NCBI GenBank assembly: GCA_947504115.1
Contig: CANNGH010000003.1
Location: 372,001 to 436,000, forward strand
DNA length: 64,000 nucleotides
Reading direction: 5' to 3'
Source: an uncultured Sedimentitalea sp.
GTDB lineage: Bacteria > Pseudomonadota > Alphaproteobacteria > Rhodobacterales > Rhodobacteraceae
Below the pieces are notes generated by a model. That model had not been told where the DNA came from, searched no databases, and worked only from the letters and a program-made list of their open reading frames with translations. The position numbers were made by a program, and so were the translations under genes. This document shows positions 9,173-17,629 of this stretch, in pieces. Position 1 is the first letter of the stretch. The number at the start of each line of letters is the position of its first letter.

Positions 9173-11050
9173 ATGCAGAACCTTCTCGATGACCTGACCG
9201 CGCTTCTCCAAGCTGAACAGGCTTTCATCTCGGATGGGGCGATCCTCAAGAATGCGGTGATCGAGGCGGCGCTGAACATGGATGCGCGGCTGCTGGAACT
9301 GTTGATGCAGTCCGACACGATCAAGGCGCATTTCTTCACCGAAGTTGCGGGCGCGCTGGTCTTCGACAAGGTGAAGTTTCAGGACTTCGTGTCCAACAAA
9401 GCCTTCCTGCCCGACAGCTACACCGCCTTCAAGAACCGCATCGGCCTGACGGATGGGCGAGGCGATTACCTGAGCCAGTCGCGCGACGTGGTGCTGGCGT
9501 GGCCCTACAAGGACTGCGTGCTGGAAGGCGGCATGACGAAAGAGGACCGGGGCCGGAACGAGGTGTTCTGGAACACAACGCTGGCCCCGGACGACATCAC
9601 GCGGCTGTTTGAACCCAAGGTGCTGACCGGCTGGGAACGCTGGGATGCAGAGGCCGTGGCAGCGGGTAAGGCCAAGCCCGTGGGCGAGGTGTCGGAGGAT
9701 GACAACCTGCTGATCAAGGGCAACAACCTGCTGGCGCTGCATTCATTGAGAGCGCGCTATGCGGGCAAGGTGAAGCTGATCTATATCGACCCGCCCTATA
9801 ACACCGGAAATGACGGGTTTCGCTACAATGACCGCTTCAACCATTCCGCTTGGCTGACGTTTATGCGGAACCGGCTTGAGGTGGCGAAGGAGTTGCTAAG
9901 CCGGGACGGTGCGATCTTTGTGAACTTGGACGATGGGGAAGCGCACTATTGCAAGGTGCTGATGGATGAGGTTTTTGGGCGAGAGAACTTCGTGGCCAAT
10001 CTAATCTGGCAGAAAAAATATGCACCGCAGAATGACGCGAAGTGGTTCAGCGATGACCATGACCACATTCTGTGTTTTGCAAAAGATCGAAGAAACTGGT
10101 CCCCAAACGGCATCGAACGAAACGAGGCTGCTACAGCGCGATACAAGAACCCTGACGATGATCCCCGTGGGCCATGGCAGTCAGATAACGCTCTCAGAAA
10201 CGAGTATCGTGTGTATGCCTTCTTCGAGATTATTACCCCATCTGGTCGCAGCGTTTATCCACCAGAAGGCACAAGTTGGCGCTTTAATGAAGACGAATAT
10301 CCCAAGCTATTGGAAGACAACCGTCTTTGGTTTGGGGCGTCAGGAAAAGGTGTGCCGCGCATCAAACGATTTCTATCTGAGGTCAAAGGAACGATCACGC
10401 CACAAACGCTGTTGATGCACAAGGACGTTGGCCACAACCAAGAGGCAAAAAGAGAGGTGGCTGCTTTGGGATTGCCTACGGCAGATCAAACCCCAAAGCC
10501 TGAGAGATTGCTTCAACGGATTATCCACATCGGTAGCAATGAAGGAGATACTGTTCTCGATTTCTTTGCAGGTTCTGGAACAACCGCAGCGACTGCCCAT
10601 AAGATGAAGCGTAAATGGCTGGCAATCGAGCAGATGGACTACATTCAAGATTTTCCATTTAGCCGTTTCCAAAAGGTCATCGAAGGCGAACAGGGCGGCA
10701 TTTCCAAAGCCGTCGAGTGGCAGGGCGGCGGATCGTTTGTCTATGCCGAACTCGCGGCCTCGAACTCTGCCTTTGCCGACCGGATCGAAGCGGCCCCGGA
10801 CATGGCCGCGCTGCAAAGCATCCATGCCGACATGCAGGCCACCGGCTATCTTCGCTATGACTTGGACATGAGCGGTTTCGACAGCAACGACTTCTCCGCG
10901 CTTCCACTGGAAGACGCCAAGCGCGTGTTGATGGACTGCCTTGATGCCAACCACCTCTATGTCAATCTCGGCTCCCTTGGCGATGCGGACTTCGACATCT
11001 TGGACGAAGACGCCCGCGCCACCCGCTCTTTCTATGGGCTGGACCAATGA
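9173..11050 (+). CDS. mod: Type III restriction-modification DNA methyltransferase (Mod)
   Basis: This 625-aa protein is the modification and specificity subunit of a type III system; it methylates one strand of an asymmetric site, usually at adenine N6. Motif IV DPPYNTG is at residue ~206 and motif I DFFAGSGTTAA at ~463. That order (IV, target-recognition domain, then I) marks the beta class of type III Mod proteins. The N-terminal ~150 residues and the C-terminal part (AKRVLMDCLDANHLYVN) match the usual Mod layout and length. The central recognition region (roughly 9990-10680) is visibly AT-richer than both flanks. A GGGGG ribosome-site-like run precedes the ATG at 9173. The stop overlaps the start of res (ATGA), so the two are translationally coupled. 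Confidence 0.95.
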   Translation: MQNLLDDLTALLQAEQAFISDGAILKNAVIEAALNMDARLLELLMQSDTIKAHFFTEVAGALVFDKVKFQDFVSNKAFLPDSYTAFKNRIGLTDGRGDYLSQSRDVVLAWPYKDCVLEGGMTKEDRGRNEVFWNTTLAPDDITRLFEPKVLTGWERWDAEAVAAGKAKPVGEVSEDDNLLIKGNNLLALHSLRARYAGKVKLIYIDPPYNTGNDGFRYNDRFNHSAWLTFMRNRLEVAKELLSRDGAIFVNLDDGEAHYCKVLMDEVFGRENFVANLIWQKKYAPQNDAKWFSDDHDHILCFAKDRRNWSPNGIERNEAATARYKNPDDDPRGPWQSDNALRNEYRVYAFFEIITPSGRSVYPPEGTSWRFNEDEYPKLLEDNRLWFGASGKGVPRIKRFLSEVKGTITPQTLLMHKDVGHNQEAKREVAALGLPTADQTPKPERLLQRIIHIGSNEGDTVLDFFAGSGTTAATAHKMKRKWLAIEQMDYIQDFPFSRFQKVIEGEQGGISKAVEWQGGGSFVYAELAASNSAFADRIEAAPDMAALQSIHADMQATGYLRYDLDMSGFDSNDFSALPLEDAKRVLMDCLDANHLYVNLGSLGDADFDILDEDARATRSFYGLDQ

Positions 11051-13671
11051 GCCAGACGCTTACCGAACAGATTGATGCGGTCGCAAAGTTTGGGATGCTC
11101 AAGGCAGACATCCCCGACGATATCACCGGCAACCTTGCGCCCCAGATCGCGTTGCGCCCCTATCAGCGCACGGCGCTGGAACGCTGGCTGTTCTACATCG
11201 ACAAGTACGATGCACGGCCCAAGGCCCCGCACTTGCTGTTCCACATGGCCACAGGCAGCGGCAAGACGGTGCTGATGGCGGCGCTGATCCTGGACCTCTA
11301 CCGGCGCGGCTATCGCAACTTCCTGTTCTTCGTGAACTCCGCCCAGATCATCGAGAAGACCAAGGACAACTTCCTCAACCCCGCATCGGCCAAGCACCTG
11401 TTCGCGCCCACGGTGCGCATTGACGACAAACCCGTGGACATCCGAGCGGTGGATACCTTCGATGCGGTGTCGGGCGATGCGATCAACATCCACTTCAACA
11501 CCATACAAGGGTTGCACACCCGGATGCAGGCCCCGAAAGAGAACGCCGTCACCATTGAGGATTTCCGCGACTACAAGGTGGTGATGATCTCGGACGAAGC
11601 GCACCATTTGAACGCCGAGACCAAGAAGACGCTGACCAAGGGCGAGGCCGAGGTAAAGGCCAGTTGGGAAGGCACGGTGTCCGAGATTTTCCGCCAGCAT
11701 CCTGAGAACATGCTGTTGGAGTTTACCGCGACCGTGGACCTGAGCCACGAGGCGATCCGGGCGAAGTATGCCGACAAGATACTGTACGACTATTCGCTGC
11801 GCCAGTTTCGGGAAGACGGCTATTCCAAGGACATCGAGTTGCGGCAGGCCGATTTGCCGCCCGAGGCCCGTATGATGCAGGCGATGGTCCTGAGCCAGTA
11901 CCGCCGCAAGGTGGCCGAGGCGCACGGGCTGCATTGCAAGCCGGTGATCCTGATGAAGTCCAAGACGATCAAGGACAGCGCCGACAACGAAGCGGCGTTC
12001 TCGGCGATGGTGGCGGGGTTGACGGGCGAGGGGCTGGACGCGCTCAGGGCGACCTCTGAGGGCGATGAGACCCTTTCGCGGGCCTTCGCCTTCATCATGG
12101 ATGAAAGGGCCATGAGCGGCGCGGATTTCGCCCGAGAGCTACAGGGCGACTTTGCCCCCGAGAAAGTGGTGAACGTCAACAACCCCAAGGATTTGGAAAA
12201 CAGACAGATTGAGTTGAACGCCTTGGAGGACCGCGACAACGAGATACGGGTGATCTTTGCCGTCGATAAGCTGAACGAAGGCTGGGACGTGCTGAACCTG
12301 TTCGACATTGTGCGCCTGTATGACACTCGCGACGGCAAGGCCAACAAGGTGGGCAAGACCACGATGGCCGAGGCGCAGTTGATCGGGCGCGGGGCACGGT
12401 ACTTCCCCTTTATGGCCCCGGACCAGCCCGACGCGGCAAGGGAAAGGCGCAAGTACGACAGCGCCGTGGATACGTCCCTGCGCGTCTTGGAAGAACTGCA
12501 TTACCACTGTTCGCACAACCCCAAGTACATCCAAGACATCCGCAACGCCCTGCGCGAAACCGGGATGCTGGACGACACCGCCCGGACGGTGCGGCTGCGG
12601 CTCAAGGACAGTTTCAAGCAGACTGACCTGTATGAGCGGGATCACGTCTGGGTGAATGACCGGGTGCGAAACCCGCGTGATGGTGTAGCAGGGCTGGACG
12701 CCTACAAGATCGAAGGCGCCATCACCTATCCCAACCTGATGACAGGCCGGGTGACGGAAGCCTCTGCCTTTGGCGGTGGGCAGTTGACGTTGAAGCCGTC
12801 GAGCAAGGAACCCGTGTCCCGCGACTTCAAACTGGTCGATTTCGGCAGGGCCATTCTGGGCTTTGCGATGGACGCCAACGATTTCTTTCACTTCGCCAAC
12901 TTGCGGACCTATTTTCCGCAACTCGCCAGCGCCTCGCAGTTTGTCACCTCTGACACCTATCTGGGCGGCGTGACAGTGAGCGTGCGCGGGTTGCCCGATG
13001 ACTTGGACAACCTGACCGCGCGGCAAAAGCTGGACATCGCGCAATACGTCCTGCACCAGATCGAAAGTGGCGTGAAACGCGAAAGTGTCGAGTATATCGG
13101 CACGAAGGACTTCAAGCCGTACCCCATCAAGGACCGTTTCACCGACAAGGTGCTGAAACTGCGCATCGAAGGCGAGACCGGGCTAAGCTGGACCGAAAGC
13201 AACGTGCCGGGGCTGGACCAGATCGACCTGAGCGGCAAAGACTGGCACGTCTATGACGACAGCTACGGCACCGATCAGGAAAAGCACTTCATCAAGTACA
13301 TGCACGATCAGGAAGCCCGCTTGCGCGGTATCTATGAAGACTTCTACCTGCTGCGGAACGAGAAGGCGGTGAAGCTGTATGACTTCGACACCGGACGCGC
13401 CTTTGAACCCGACTTCGTTCTGTTTCTGAGGAAGAAGGGGCAAGAGGCCAGCACGATCTTGCAGCTATTCATCGAACCCAAGGGCGACCAGTTGCGCCCT
13501 CAAGATGACTGGAAACAGGACTTCCTTGCGCAAGTGAAGACCAAGGCACGACTTGAAACGGTATTTCAGGGTCGGGGCTATACCGTTCTTGGATTGCCCT
13601 TCTTCAATGAGACGGGACAAACCAACACCGATTTCAAAGCAGCATTCGAGACTGAGGCGCTGGACGCATAG
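11047..13671 (+). CDS. res: Type III restriction enzyme helicase/endonuclease subunit (Res)
   Basis: At 874 aa this is a typical Res subunit. The SF2 helicase motor has Walker A ATGSGKTVL (~70) and a DEAH-like ISDEAHH (~183), followed by motif VI-like QLIGRGARYF. The C-terminal PD-(D/E)xK nuclease is intact: FEPDF places the Asp at ~789, and FIEPKG supplies Glu 810 and Lys 812. With Mod it would cut foreign DNA that carries two inversely oriented unmodified sites, using ATP for communication along DNA. It starts inside the last codon of mod and has no frameshift, so the system looks functional. The stop at 13669-13671 is followed by a copy of the 21-bp repeat. Confidence 0.95.
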   Translation: MSQTLTEQIDAVAKFGMLKADIPDDITGNLAPQIALRPYQRTALERWLFYIDKYDARPKAPHLLFHMATGSGKTVLMAALILDLYRRGYRNFLFFVNSAQIIEKTKDNFLNPASAKHLFAPTVRIDDKPVDIRAVDTFDAVSGDAINIHFNTIQGLHTRMQAPKENAVTIEDFRDYKVVMISDEAHHLNAETKKTLTKGEAEVKASWEGTVSEIFRQHPENMLLEFTATVDLSHEAIRAKYADKILYDYSLRQFREDGYSKDIELRQADLPPEARMMQAMVLSQYRRKVAEAHGLHCKPVILMKSKTIKDSADNEAAFSAMVAGLTGEGLDALRATSEGDETLSRAFAFIMDERAMSGADFARELQGDFAPEKVVNVNNPKDLENRQIELNALEDRDNEIRVIFAVDKLNEGWDVLNLFDIVRLYDTRDGKANKVGKTTMAEAQLIGRGARYFPFMAPDQPDAARERRKYDSAVDTSLRVLEELHYHCSHNPKYIQDIRNALRETGMLDDTARTVRLRLKDSFKQTDLYERDHVWVNDRVRNPRDGVAGLDAYKIEGAITYPNLMTGRVTEASAFGGGQLTLKPSSKEPVSRDFKLVDFGRAILGFAMDANDFFHFANLRTYFPQLASASQFVTSDTYLGGVTVSVRGLPDDLDNLTARQKLDIAQYVLHQIESGVKRESVEYIGTKDFKPYPIKDRFTDKVLKLRIEGETGLSWTESNVPGLDQIDLSGKDWHVYDDSYGTDQEKHFIKYMHDQEARLRGIYEDFYLLRNEKAVKLYDFDTGRAFEPDFVLFLRKKGQEASTILQLFIEPKGDQLRPQDDWKQDFLAQVKTKARLETVFQGRGYTVLGLPFFNETGQTNTDFKAAFETEALDA

Positions 13672-13742
13672 CCCGGTGCCTTCTGTCTATATGTGAGCAC
13701 CTGTCAAAATGTGGGGGATTGGCGGTCTAAAGAATGGTTTCC

Positions 13743-13763
13743 CCCATTACTGGGGCAAATAAG
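13743..13763 (+). repeat. 21-bp direct repeat, right copy, bracketing mod-res
   Basis: This is an exact second copy of 9084-9104. It lies between the end of res and the end of the convergent XRE gene. The copies are 4.66 kb apart and enclose only mod and res, as expected for a cassette boundary or a site left by homologous exchange. No integrase target is otherwise recognisable in it. Confidence 0.9.
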
Positions 13764-13780
13764 CCGGGACCGTGGCTGGC

Positions 13781-14023
13781 TCAGTCCGACATCTTCGCCA
13801 GCCTGCCCACGATCTCTGCTGGATCGAAGCCCAGCACCTCGCCCAGCTTGACCAGTTCCACTACATCCACGCGGCGTTGACCGCTTTCCAGACGCGCGAT
13901 GAAGGACTGATAGACCTTCATCCGCTCTGCAAGTTCCACCTGCTTCAAGCCTGCCTCGCCGCGCTTCTCGATGAGATAGCGAACAAGAGCATCATGCCTA
14001 TGATCTCCAAGAGTTTTAGGCAT
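13781..14023 (-). CDS. XRE-family helix-turn-helix regulator
   Basis: The 80-aa product is almost entirely one HTH_3 domain: KQVELAERMKVYQSFIARLE carries the two helices, followed by the usual SGQRRVDVVELVKLGEVLG. It has the size of a phage Cro/C-protein-like repressor with no extra domain. I chose the ATG at 14023, which has a GGGG ribosome-site-like run 5 bases upstream; a GTG at 14044 would add 7 residues. It is divergent from the membrane-protein gene starting at 14161, and a palindrome between them (14074-14092) is its likely operator. It may also control mod-res, as small XRE (C) proteins do in some restriction systems, but it points towards res and is not in that operon. Confidence 0.88.
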   Translation of the reverse strand: MPKTLGDHRHDALVRYLIEKRGEAGLKQVELAERMKVYQSFIARLESGQRRVDVVELVKLGEVLGFDPAEIVGRLAKMSD

Positions 14024-14052
14024 GAACGCCCCATGCTGTTGCACTGGGCTCG

Positions 14053-14092
14053 TTGACTATATCTTAAAACTAGGTATCTAAAAATCAGATAC
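14053..14092 (+). promoter_or_regulatory. Promoter with overlapping palindromic operator between XRE and membrane-protein genes
   Basis: A sigma-70-like promoter reads rightwards: TTGACT (14053-14058), a 16-base spacer, then TATCTA (14075-14080). A perfect inverted repeat, GTATCT-N7-AGATAC (14074-14092), covers the -10 element, so a bound repressor would block transcription of the gene at 14161. The XRE protein encoded on the other side is the natural candidate for binding it and for autoregulation. Binding is inferred, not shown. Confidence 0.6.
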
Positions 14093-14160
14093 ACACTGCC
14101 CCTCTAACTGGATGTCGCGCTGGGTATGAAAGCGTGACAAGTACATCGTCGGAGTGCACC

Positions 14161-14895
14161 GTGAGCCTTAACGACAAGTCACCTGACCACCACATCGCCT
14201 ACGGTGCTGCGACCGAAGGTGTGGCCGCCGCAAGTTCCAGCCTTGGTGTGATCGGGCGTTATTGGTGGAACGTGCAAATGCAACTCTTGGTGGCCACCGG
14301 CACCATGCGGTTTTTCAGGGCGTATTGGTGGCTGTTTCTTGTTGCCGGTTTCTTGCTTTTGGCTTTCGTCATGCCCTTGGGCGTGGCTTTCGTGGTAAGC
14401 GCCTTTTGCGCAGGTGCAATGAACCCGAAAGCGGCGGAAAACTTCATTGTGCCACTCAGGCATGAAGACGACGCGCCGGTTAGTGAGCCTGCCGAAGCGG
14501 AACCCAATGAAGCGATTTTAGCGCCCCAGTCCGATAACTTGGAGGACGTGCGCCTTGCGGCGGGCATTCATCATGTCGGCTATTTAACAGCGATGAAGCG
14601 CGACCTTGAGGACAAAGAGATTGCCGCCGCTGCGCTAGGCGCATTCGATGGGACGGTGCAGGCATTCGGTATGAAACTGTCCGATCTGGATATGCATACC
14701 AACGGCGTGGCATTCATCGTTGCGCAACTGACCGCACTTGAGCGCATAGACGAAGTTGACCCGGACTGGATTGCAGAAGTCACCGAAGAAGCGATGACCT
14801 CCGAAGCACTCGAAGCGATCCGAGTCGAAGCTGGCCGCTTTGCCTACACGATGGAAGGGGCCATGCGGGATGGCCCCGACCAGCCGACCGCCTAG
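14161..14895 (+). CDS. Island membrane protein of unknown function
   Basis: The 244-aa product is not recognised. A strongly hydrophobic stretch at about residues 50-88 (WWLFLVAGFLLLAFVMPLGV onwards) predicts two closely spaced membrane helices. An acidic linker (HEDDAPVSEPAEAEPNEA) and a soluble, mostly helical C-terminal domain follow. The GTG at 14161 has a GGAG ribosome site 6 bases upstream; an in-frame GTG at 14134 has none. It is divergent from an XRE regulator with a shared operator, and its stop overlaps the stop of the convergent integrase by two bases. A tightly repressed membrane protein in an island suggests a regulated toxin/effector or an entry-exclusion factor; this is inference. 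Confidence 0.7.
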   Translation: MSLNDKSPDHHIAYGAATEGVAAASSSLGVIGRYWWNVQMQLLVATGTMRFFRAYWWLFLVAGFLLLAFVMPLGVAFVVSAFCAGAMNPKAAENFIVPLRHEDDAPVSEPAEAEPNEAILAPQSDNLEDVRLAAGIHHVGYLTAMKRDLEDKEIAAAALGAFDGTVQAFGMKLSDLDMHTNGVAFIVAQLTALERIDEVDPDWIAEVTEEAMTSEALEAIRVEAGRFAYTMEGAMRDGPDQPTA

Positions 14896-16485
14896 TTAGC
14901 TTGGCCGATGGCGAAGCGGTCAATGGCCCCTTTCAACTGAGCCAATGTGTAGCCTTCGCGATTGTAAACCTCTTGTGTAACCCCGGATCGTGCGTGGCCA
15001 ACGATGCATTGCACGACAGGCTCGGGAACGTCTGCTTGGCTCAGTCGCGTCACAACCGTATGTCGCAAGCTGTGAAACACCAGACCCGGCTGCTTGATAC
15101 CCAGCTTGGGCAAGAAACTCTCATTGCACCAGCGGCCCAAGTTTCGACCATAGCCGCCATTTGCGCTGTAGCTGTAGTCAGGAAACAGGCGTGTGCCGTT
15201 GCGGCGGCAGTCCACGAAGTCAAGAAAGCCGAGACGGATCAACTCTGAGTGCAGCGGCACCTTGCGCCTTCCTGCCTTCGACTTGATGCTCTTGTTGTCG
15301 TCGCCTTCGTCCGTGATGTTCAGGAACCATGTGTCCCCGTCCCGGTGCACATCGGCAATGTCGAGTTGGCAAATCTCGTTCAGGCGCGCCCCGGTGAACA
15401 TGCCCAAGAGCATTCCCCACTTGTGGCTGTCTTTGCGCACCAGCCCGGACGGGTTTTCCGTCAACTCGGTGTAGATCAGTCGCGCTTGGTCCGGTGTAAA
15501 CGGCTTGCGCTCGCTCTCGCTGGCCTTGTCCTTCTTCACCTTCATGCCTTCAAAGAGCGTGTGCGGTGAATGCCCGTGCCTTTCTGCCCAGTCAAAGAAC
15601 ATCTTGAACATCTGAATATGGCTGTTGATCGTCTTGGCCGCGATCTTCCTGTGACCGGGTTCCTTGATGACCTGCATTAACGGCATGGCCTTCAACTTTG
15701 GCTTGGTGTTCCGGCTGGCCGGTAACGCCTGCAAGATCTTCTTGACCTCGCTCGCATCCTGCTTTGGTGATCGTGGCAAGCAGCCGGTCAGGCCCGAAAT
15801 ACTCGACAAGGATATTCAGGTAAGCCCGGTTCTGGCCGGTGGTCTTGTCCACCCACTGGCGGGAATGCTCCGCGATGAAATCATCCACCGCCGCGCCCAA
15901 GGGCGATGAGGCTGACAGAGCGGGCGCAGGAGGGGCAGAAGCGACAGCCGGGGCATCGTCATAGGAATAGTGTTCAAGGCGCTCAGCGGCTTCCAGAACG
16001 CGCTTGAGCATGTCCCGGCGGCCTCTGCGTAGCGCATGGGTGATCCGGGGTTGGCTGTCATCCCATTGTTCGTCCGACACGTCCATGACGCGCTTGAAGC
16101 GAGAAACGGGCAACCACTTGGGAAAATCAGTCTCCAACTCAAGGAAACTTTCATGGTCCAACATTTCTTCGCGGGCATCAGCCAATGCGTTCTTCGACAG
16201 GCCGCGCCGGTCCAGCCAATCAATGTACTGGTCCAGTTGCGCCTTGAAGTAGGTTTGCACCTTCTCGCGTATCTCGCTGTTTTTCAGTCCCGCCAATGCA
16301 TTGTTCTCGCGCAGTATTCGCCCACAAGATGCAAGATGACGGGCCAAATCGCCAGCCCGATCTGGGCAACGGGTGCGCAAAGATATGCGAACCGTGGTTC
16401 GCTTTCCTTCTTGAGACGGAGGGATAGGCCAGCGGAAGTAGTAAATCCCGTGTCTTGAGGGGCTTAGATAGGATGACAGCATCAT
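14892..16485 (-). pseudogene. Island tyrosine integrase, split by a one-base frameshift
   Basis: Two overlapping minus-strand frames make one integrase of about 515 aa. The N-terminal frame (start 16485) opens with MMLSSYLSPSRHGIYYFRWP, typical of P4-like island integrases, and runs to LLATITK. The C-terminal frame resumes with QDASEVKKILQALP and ends at 14892. The join is at about 15762-15767, where one extra base (G on the minus strand) separates AAA from CAG. The catalytic residues are present: Arg in TGARLNEICQL, HxxR in HSLRHTVVTRL, a GH box, and Tyr in VYNREGY. It lies directly beside the 3' end of tRNA-Cys, the usual arrangement for an island that used the tRNA as attachment site. The frameshift may be real inactivation or a base-calling error. 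Confidence 0.85.
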
Positions 16486-16552
16486 AGGGCGTGTGTCCCA
16501 CTTTGTGTCACACCCGACCGTTCAGCCGCTAACCCTATGATTTAGAATGAAA

Positions 16553-16626
16553 TGGAGGCGAGTACCGGAATCGAACCGGTGTACACGGATTTGCAATCCG
16601 CTGCGTCACCACTCCGCCAACTCGCC
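16553..16626 (-). tRNA. tRNA-Cys (anticodon GCA)
   Basis: Read on the minus strand, the 74 bases fold as a cloverleaf. Acceptor GGCGAGT pairs with ACTCGCC, the anticodon loop is ATTGCAA (GCA), the T-loop is TTCGATT, and CCA is encoded (16553-16555). The 3' end faces the integrase and island on the left, so it is the probable attachment site. I looked for a second copy of the tRNA 3' end at the left of the window and did not find one. Confidence 0.95.
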
Positions 16627-16907
16627 CATGTGGTGCAGTCGAAACGGCCTGCGCCGGTTGCGGTGAACGATGCCGACCGCGACAGCGTTCATGGCGTGTT
16701 TCGCAGCCGGTCGCAAGCGGTTTTTCGGCCGATTGCGGCTGCGCGGTGCGAAAGACAGGGCCGAGCGCGCTTTGAATCAAACGAGAGTCGGTAAGCGAAG
16801 TGTCGCAGGAGGGTCGCATGTGGGCGGAATTGTCACCACGGGACGTTGCCGGATCGGTGGCGATGTGTCAAAACCTGTTCAATCGAGCGAACAGGACGGA
16901 TTTTTCA

Positions 16908-17561
16908 ATGACAGACTTTGCCGCGCGCCGCAGCGTCATGGTGGATACACAGGTCCGGCCGTCGGATGTCACACGGTTTCCGATCATCGAGGCGATGCTG
17001 GATGTGCCGCGCGAGGCCTTCGTTCCCGATAGCCAGCGCGAGGCTGCCTATATCGGCGAAAATCTGGCGCTTGGCGACGGGCGGGTTCTGCTGGAGCCGC
17101 GCACGCTGGCCAAGATGCTGGAGGCTCTGGATGTCGACGGTTCCGAACTGGTGATGGATATCGGCTGTGCCTACGGCTATTCCTCGGCGGTGGTGGCGCG
17201 GCTTGCGCAGGCGGTCGTGGCCATCGAATCCGACGAGTCGATGGCGGCAGAGGCGCCGCTCCTGCTGGCCGAGGCCGGTGCCGACAATGTGGTCGTGCAT
17301 ACCGGCCCGCTGGCGCAGGGCGCGGCCGAGCATGGCCCCTATGACGCCATCCTGATCCAAGGCGGGGTCGAGGAACTTCCGCGCGCGATCGCGGACCAGC
17401 TCAAGGAAGGCGGTCGCATCGCGTGCCTGTTCATGGAGGGCAATCTGGGAACTGTCCGCATCGGCCTGAAATCCGGCGGAGTCCTGGCCTGGCGGTTCGA
17501 ATTCAATGCCGCCGCGCCGGTTCTGGACGGGTTCGAAAAACAGCGGGCCTTTGCCCTCTGA
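16908..17561 (+). CDS. Protein-L-isoaspartate O-methyltransferase family protein
   Basis: The 217-aa product begins MTDFAARRSVMVDTQVRP and has the PCMT hallmark DVPREAFVP, then the SAM-binding motif I VMDIGCAYGYSSA and a post-motif DAILIQGG. The family methylates isoaspartyl residues to start repair of aged proteins, although alphaproteobacterial copies beside tolC are of uncertain specificity. The ATG at 16908 has an AGGA about 10 bases upstream; the longer frame from 16800 adds unconserved residues. The tolC gene follows 68 bases downstream on the same strand, a pairing common in Rhodobacterales. Confidence 0.85.
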   Translation: MTDFAARRSVMVDTQVRPSDVTRFPIIEAMLDVPREAFVPDSQREAAYIGENLALGDGRVLLEPRTLAKMLEALDVDGSELVMDIGCAYGYSSAVVARLAQAVVAIESDESMAAEAPLLLAEAGADNVVVHTGPLAQGAAEHGPYDAILIQGGVEELPRAIADQLKEGGRIACLFMEGNLGTVRIGLKSGGVLAWRFEFNAAAPVLDGFEKQRAFAL

Positions 17562-17629
17562 GGCGGCGGCATCAACGACACGACGCCCGGCAGGTTTCAA
17601 GCGGGCCGATAAAAGGCAGAGAGGCACCA

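Noticed and set aside
16553-16626. A left-hand attachment copy of the tRNA-Cys 3' end inside the window
   Set aside because: I scanned the left end and the integrase fragments for the CCA-proximal sequence and found no copy, so the outer boundary must lie outside the window or have been lost.
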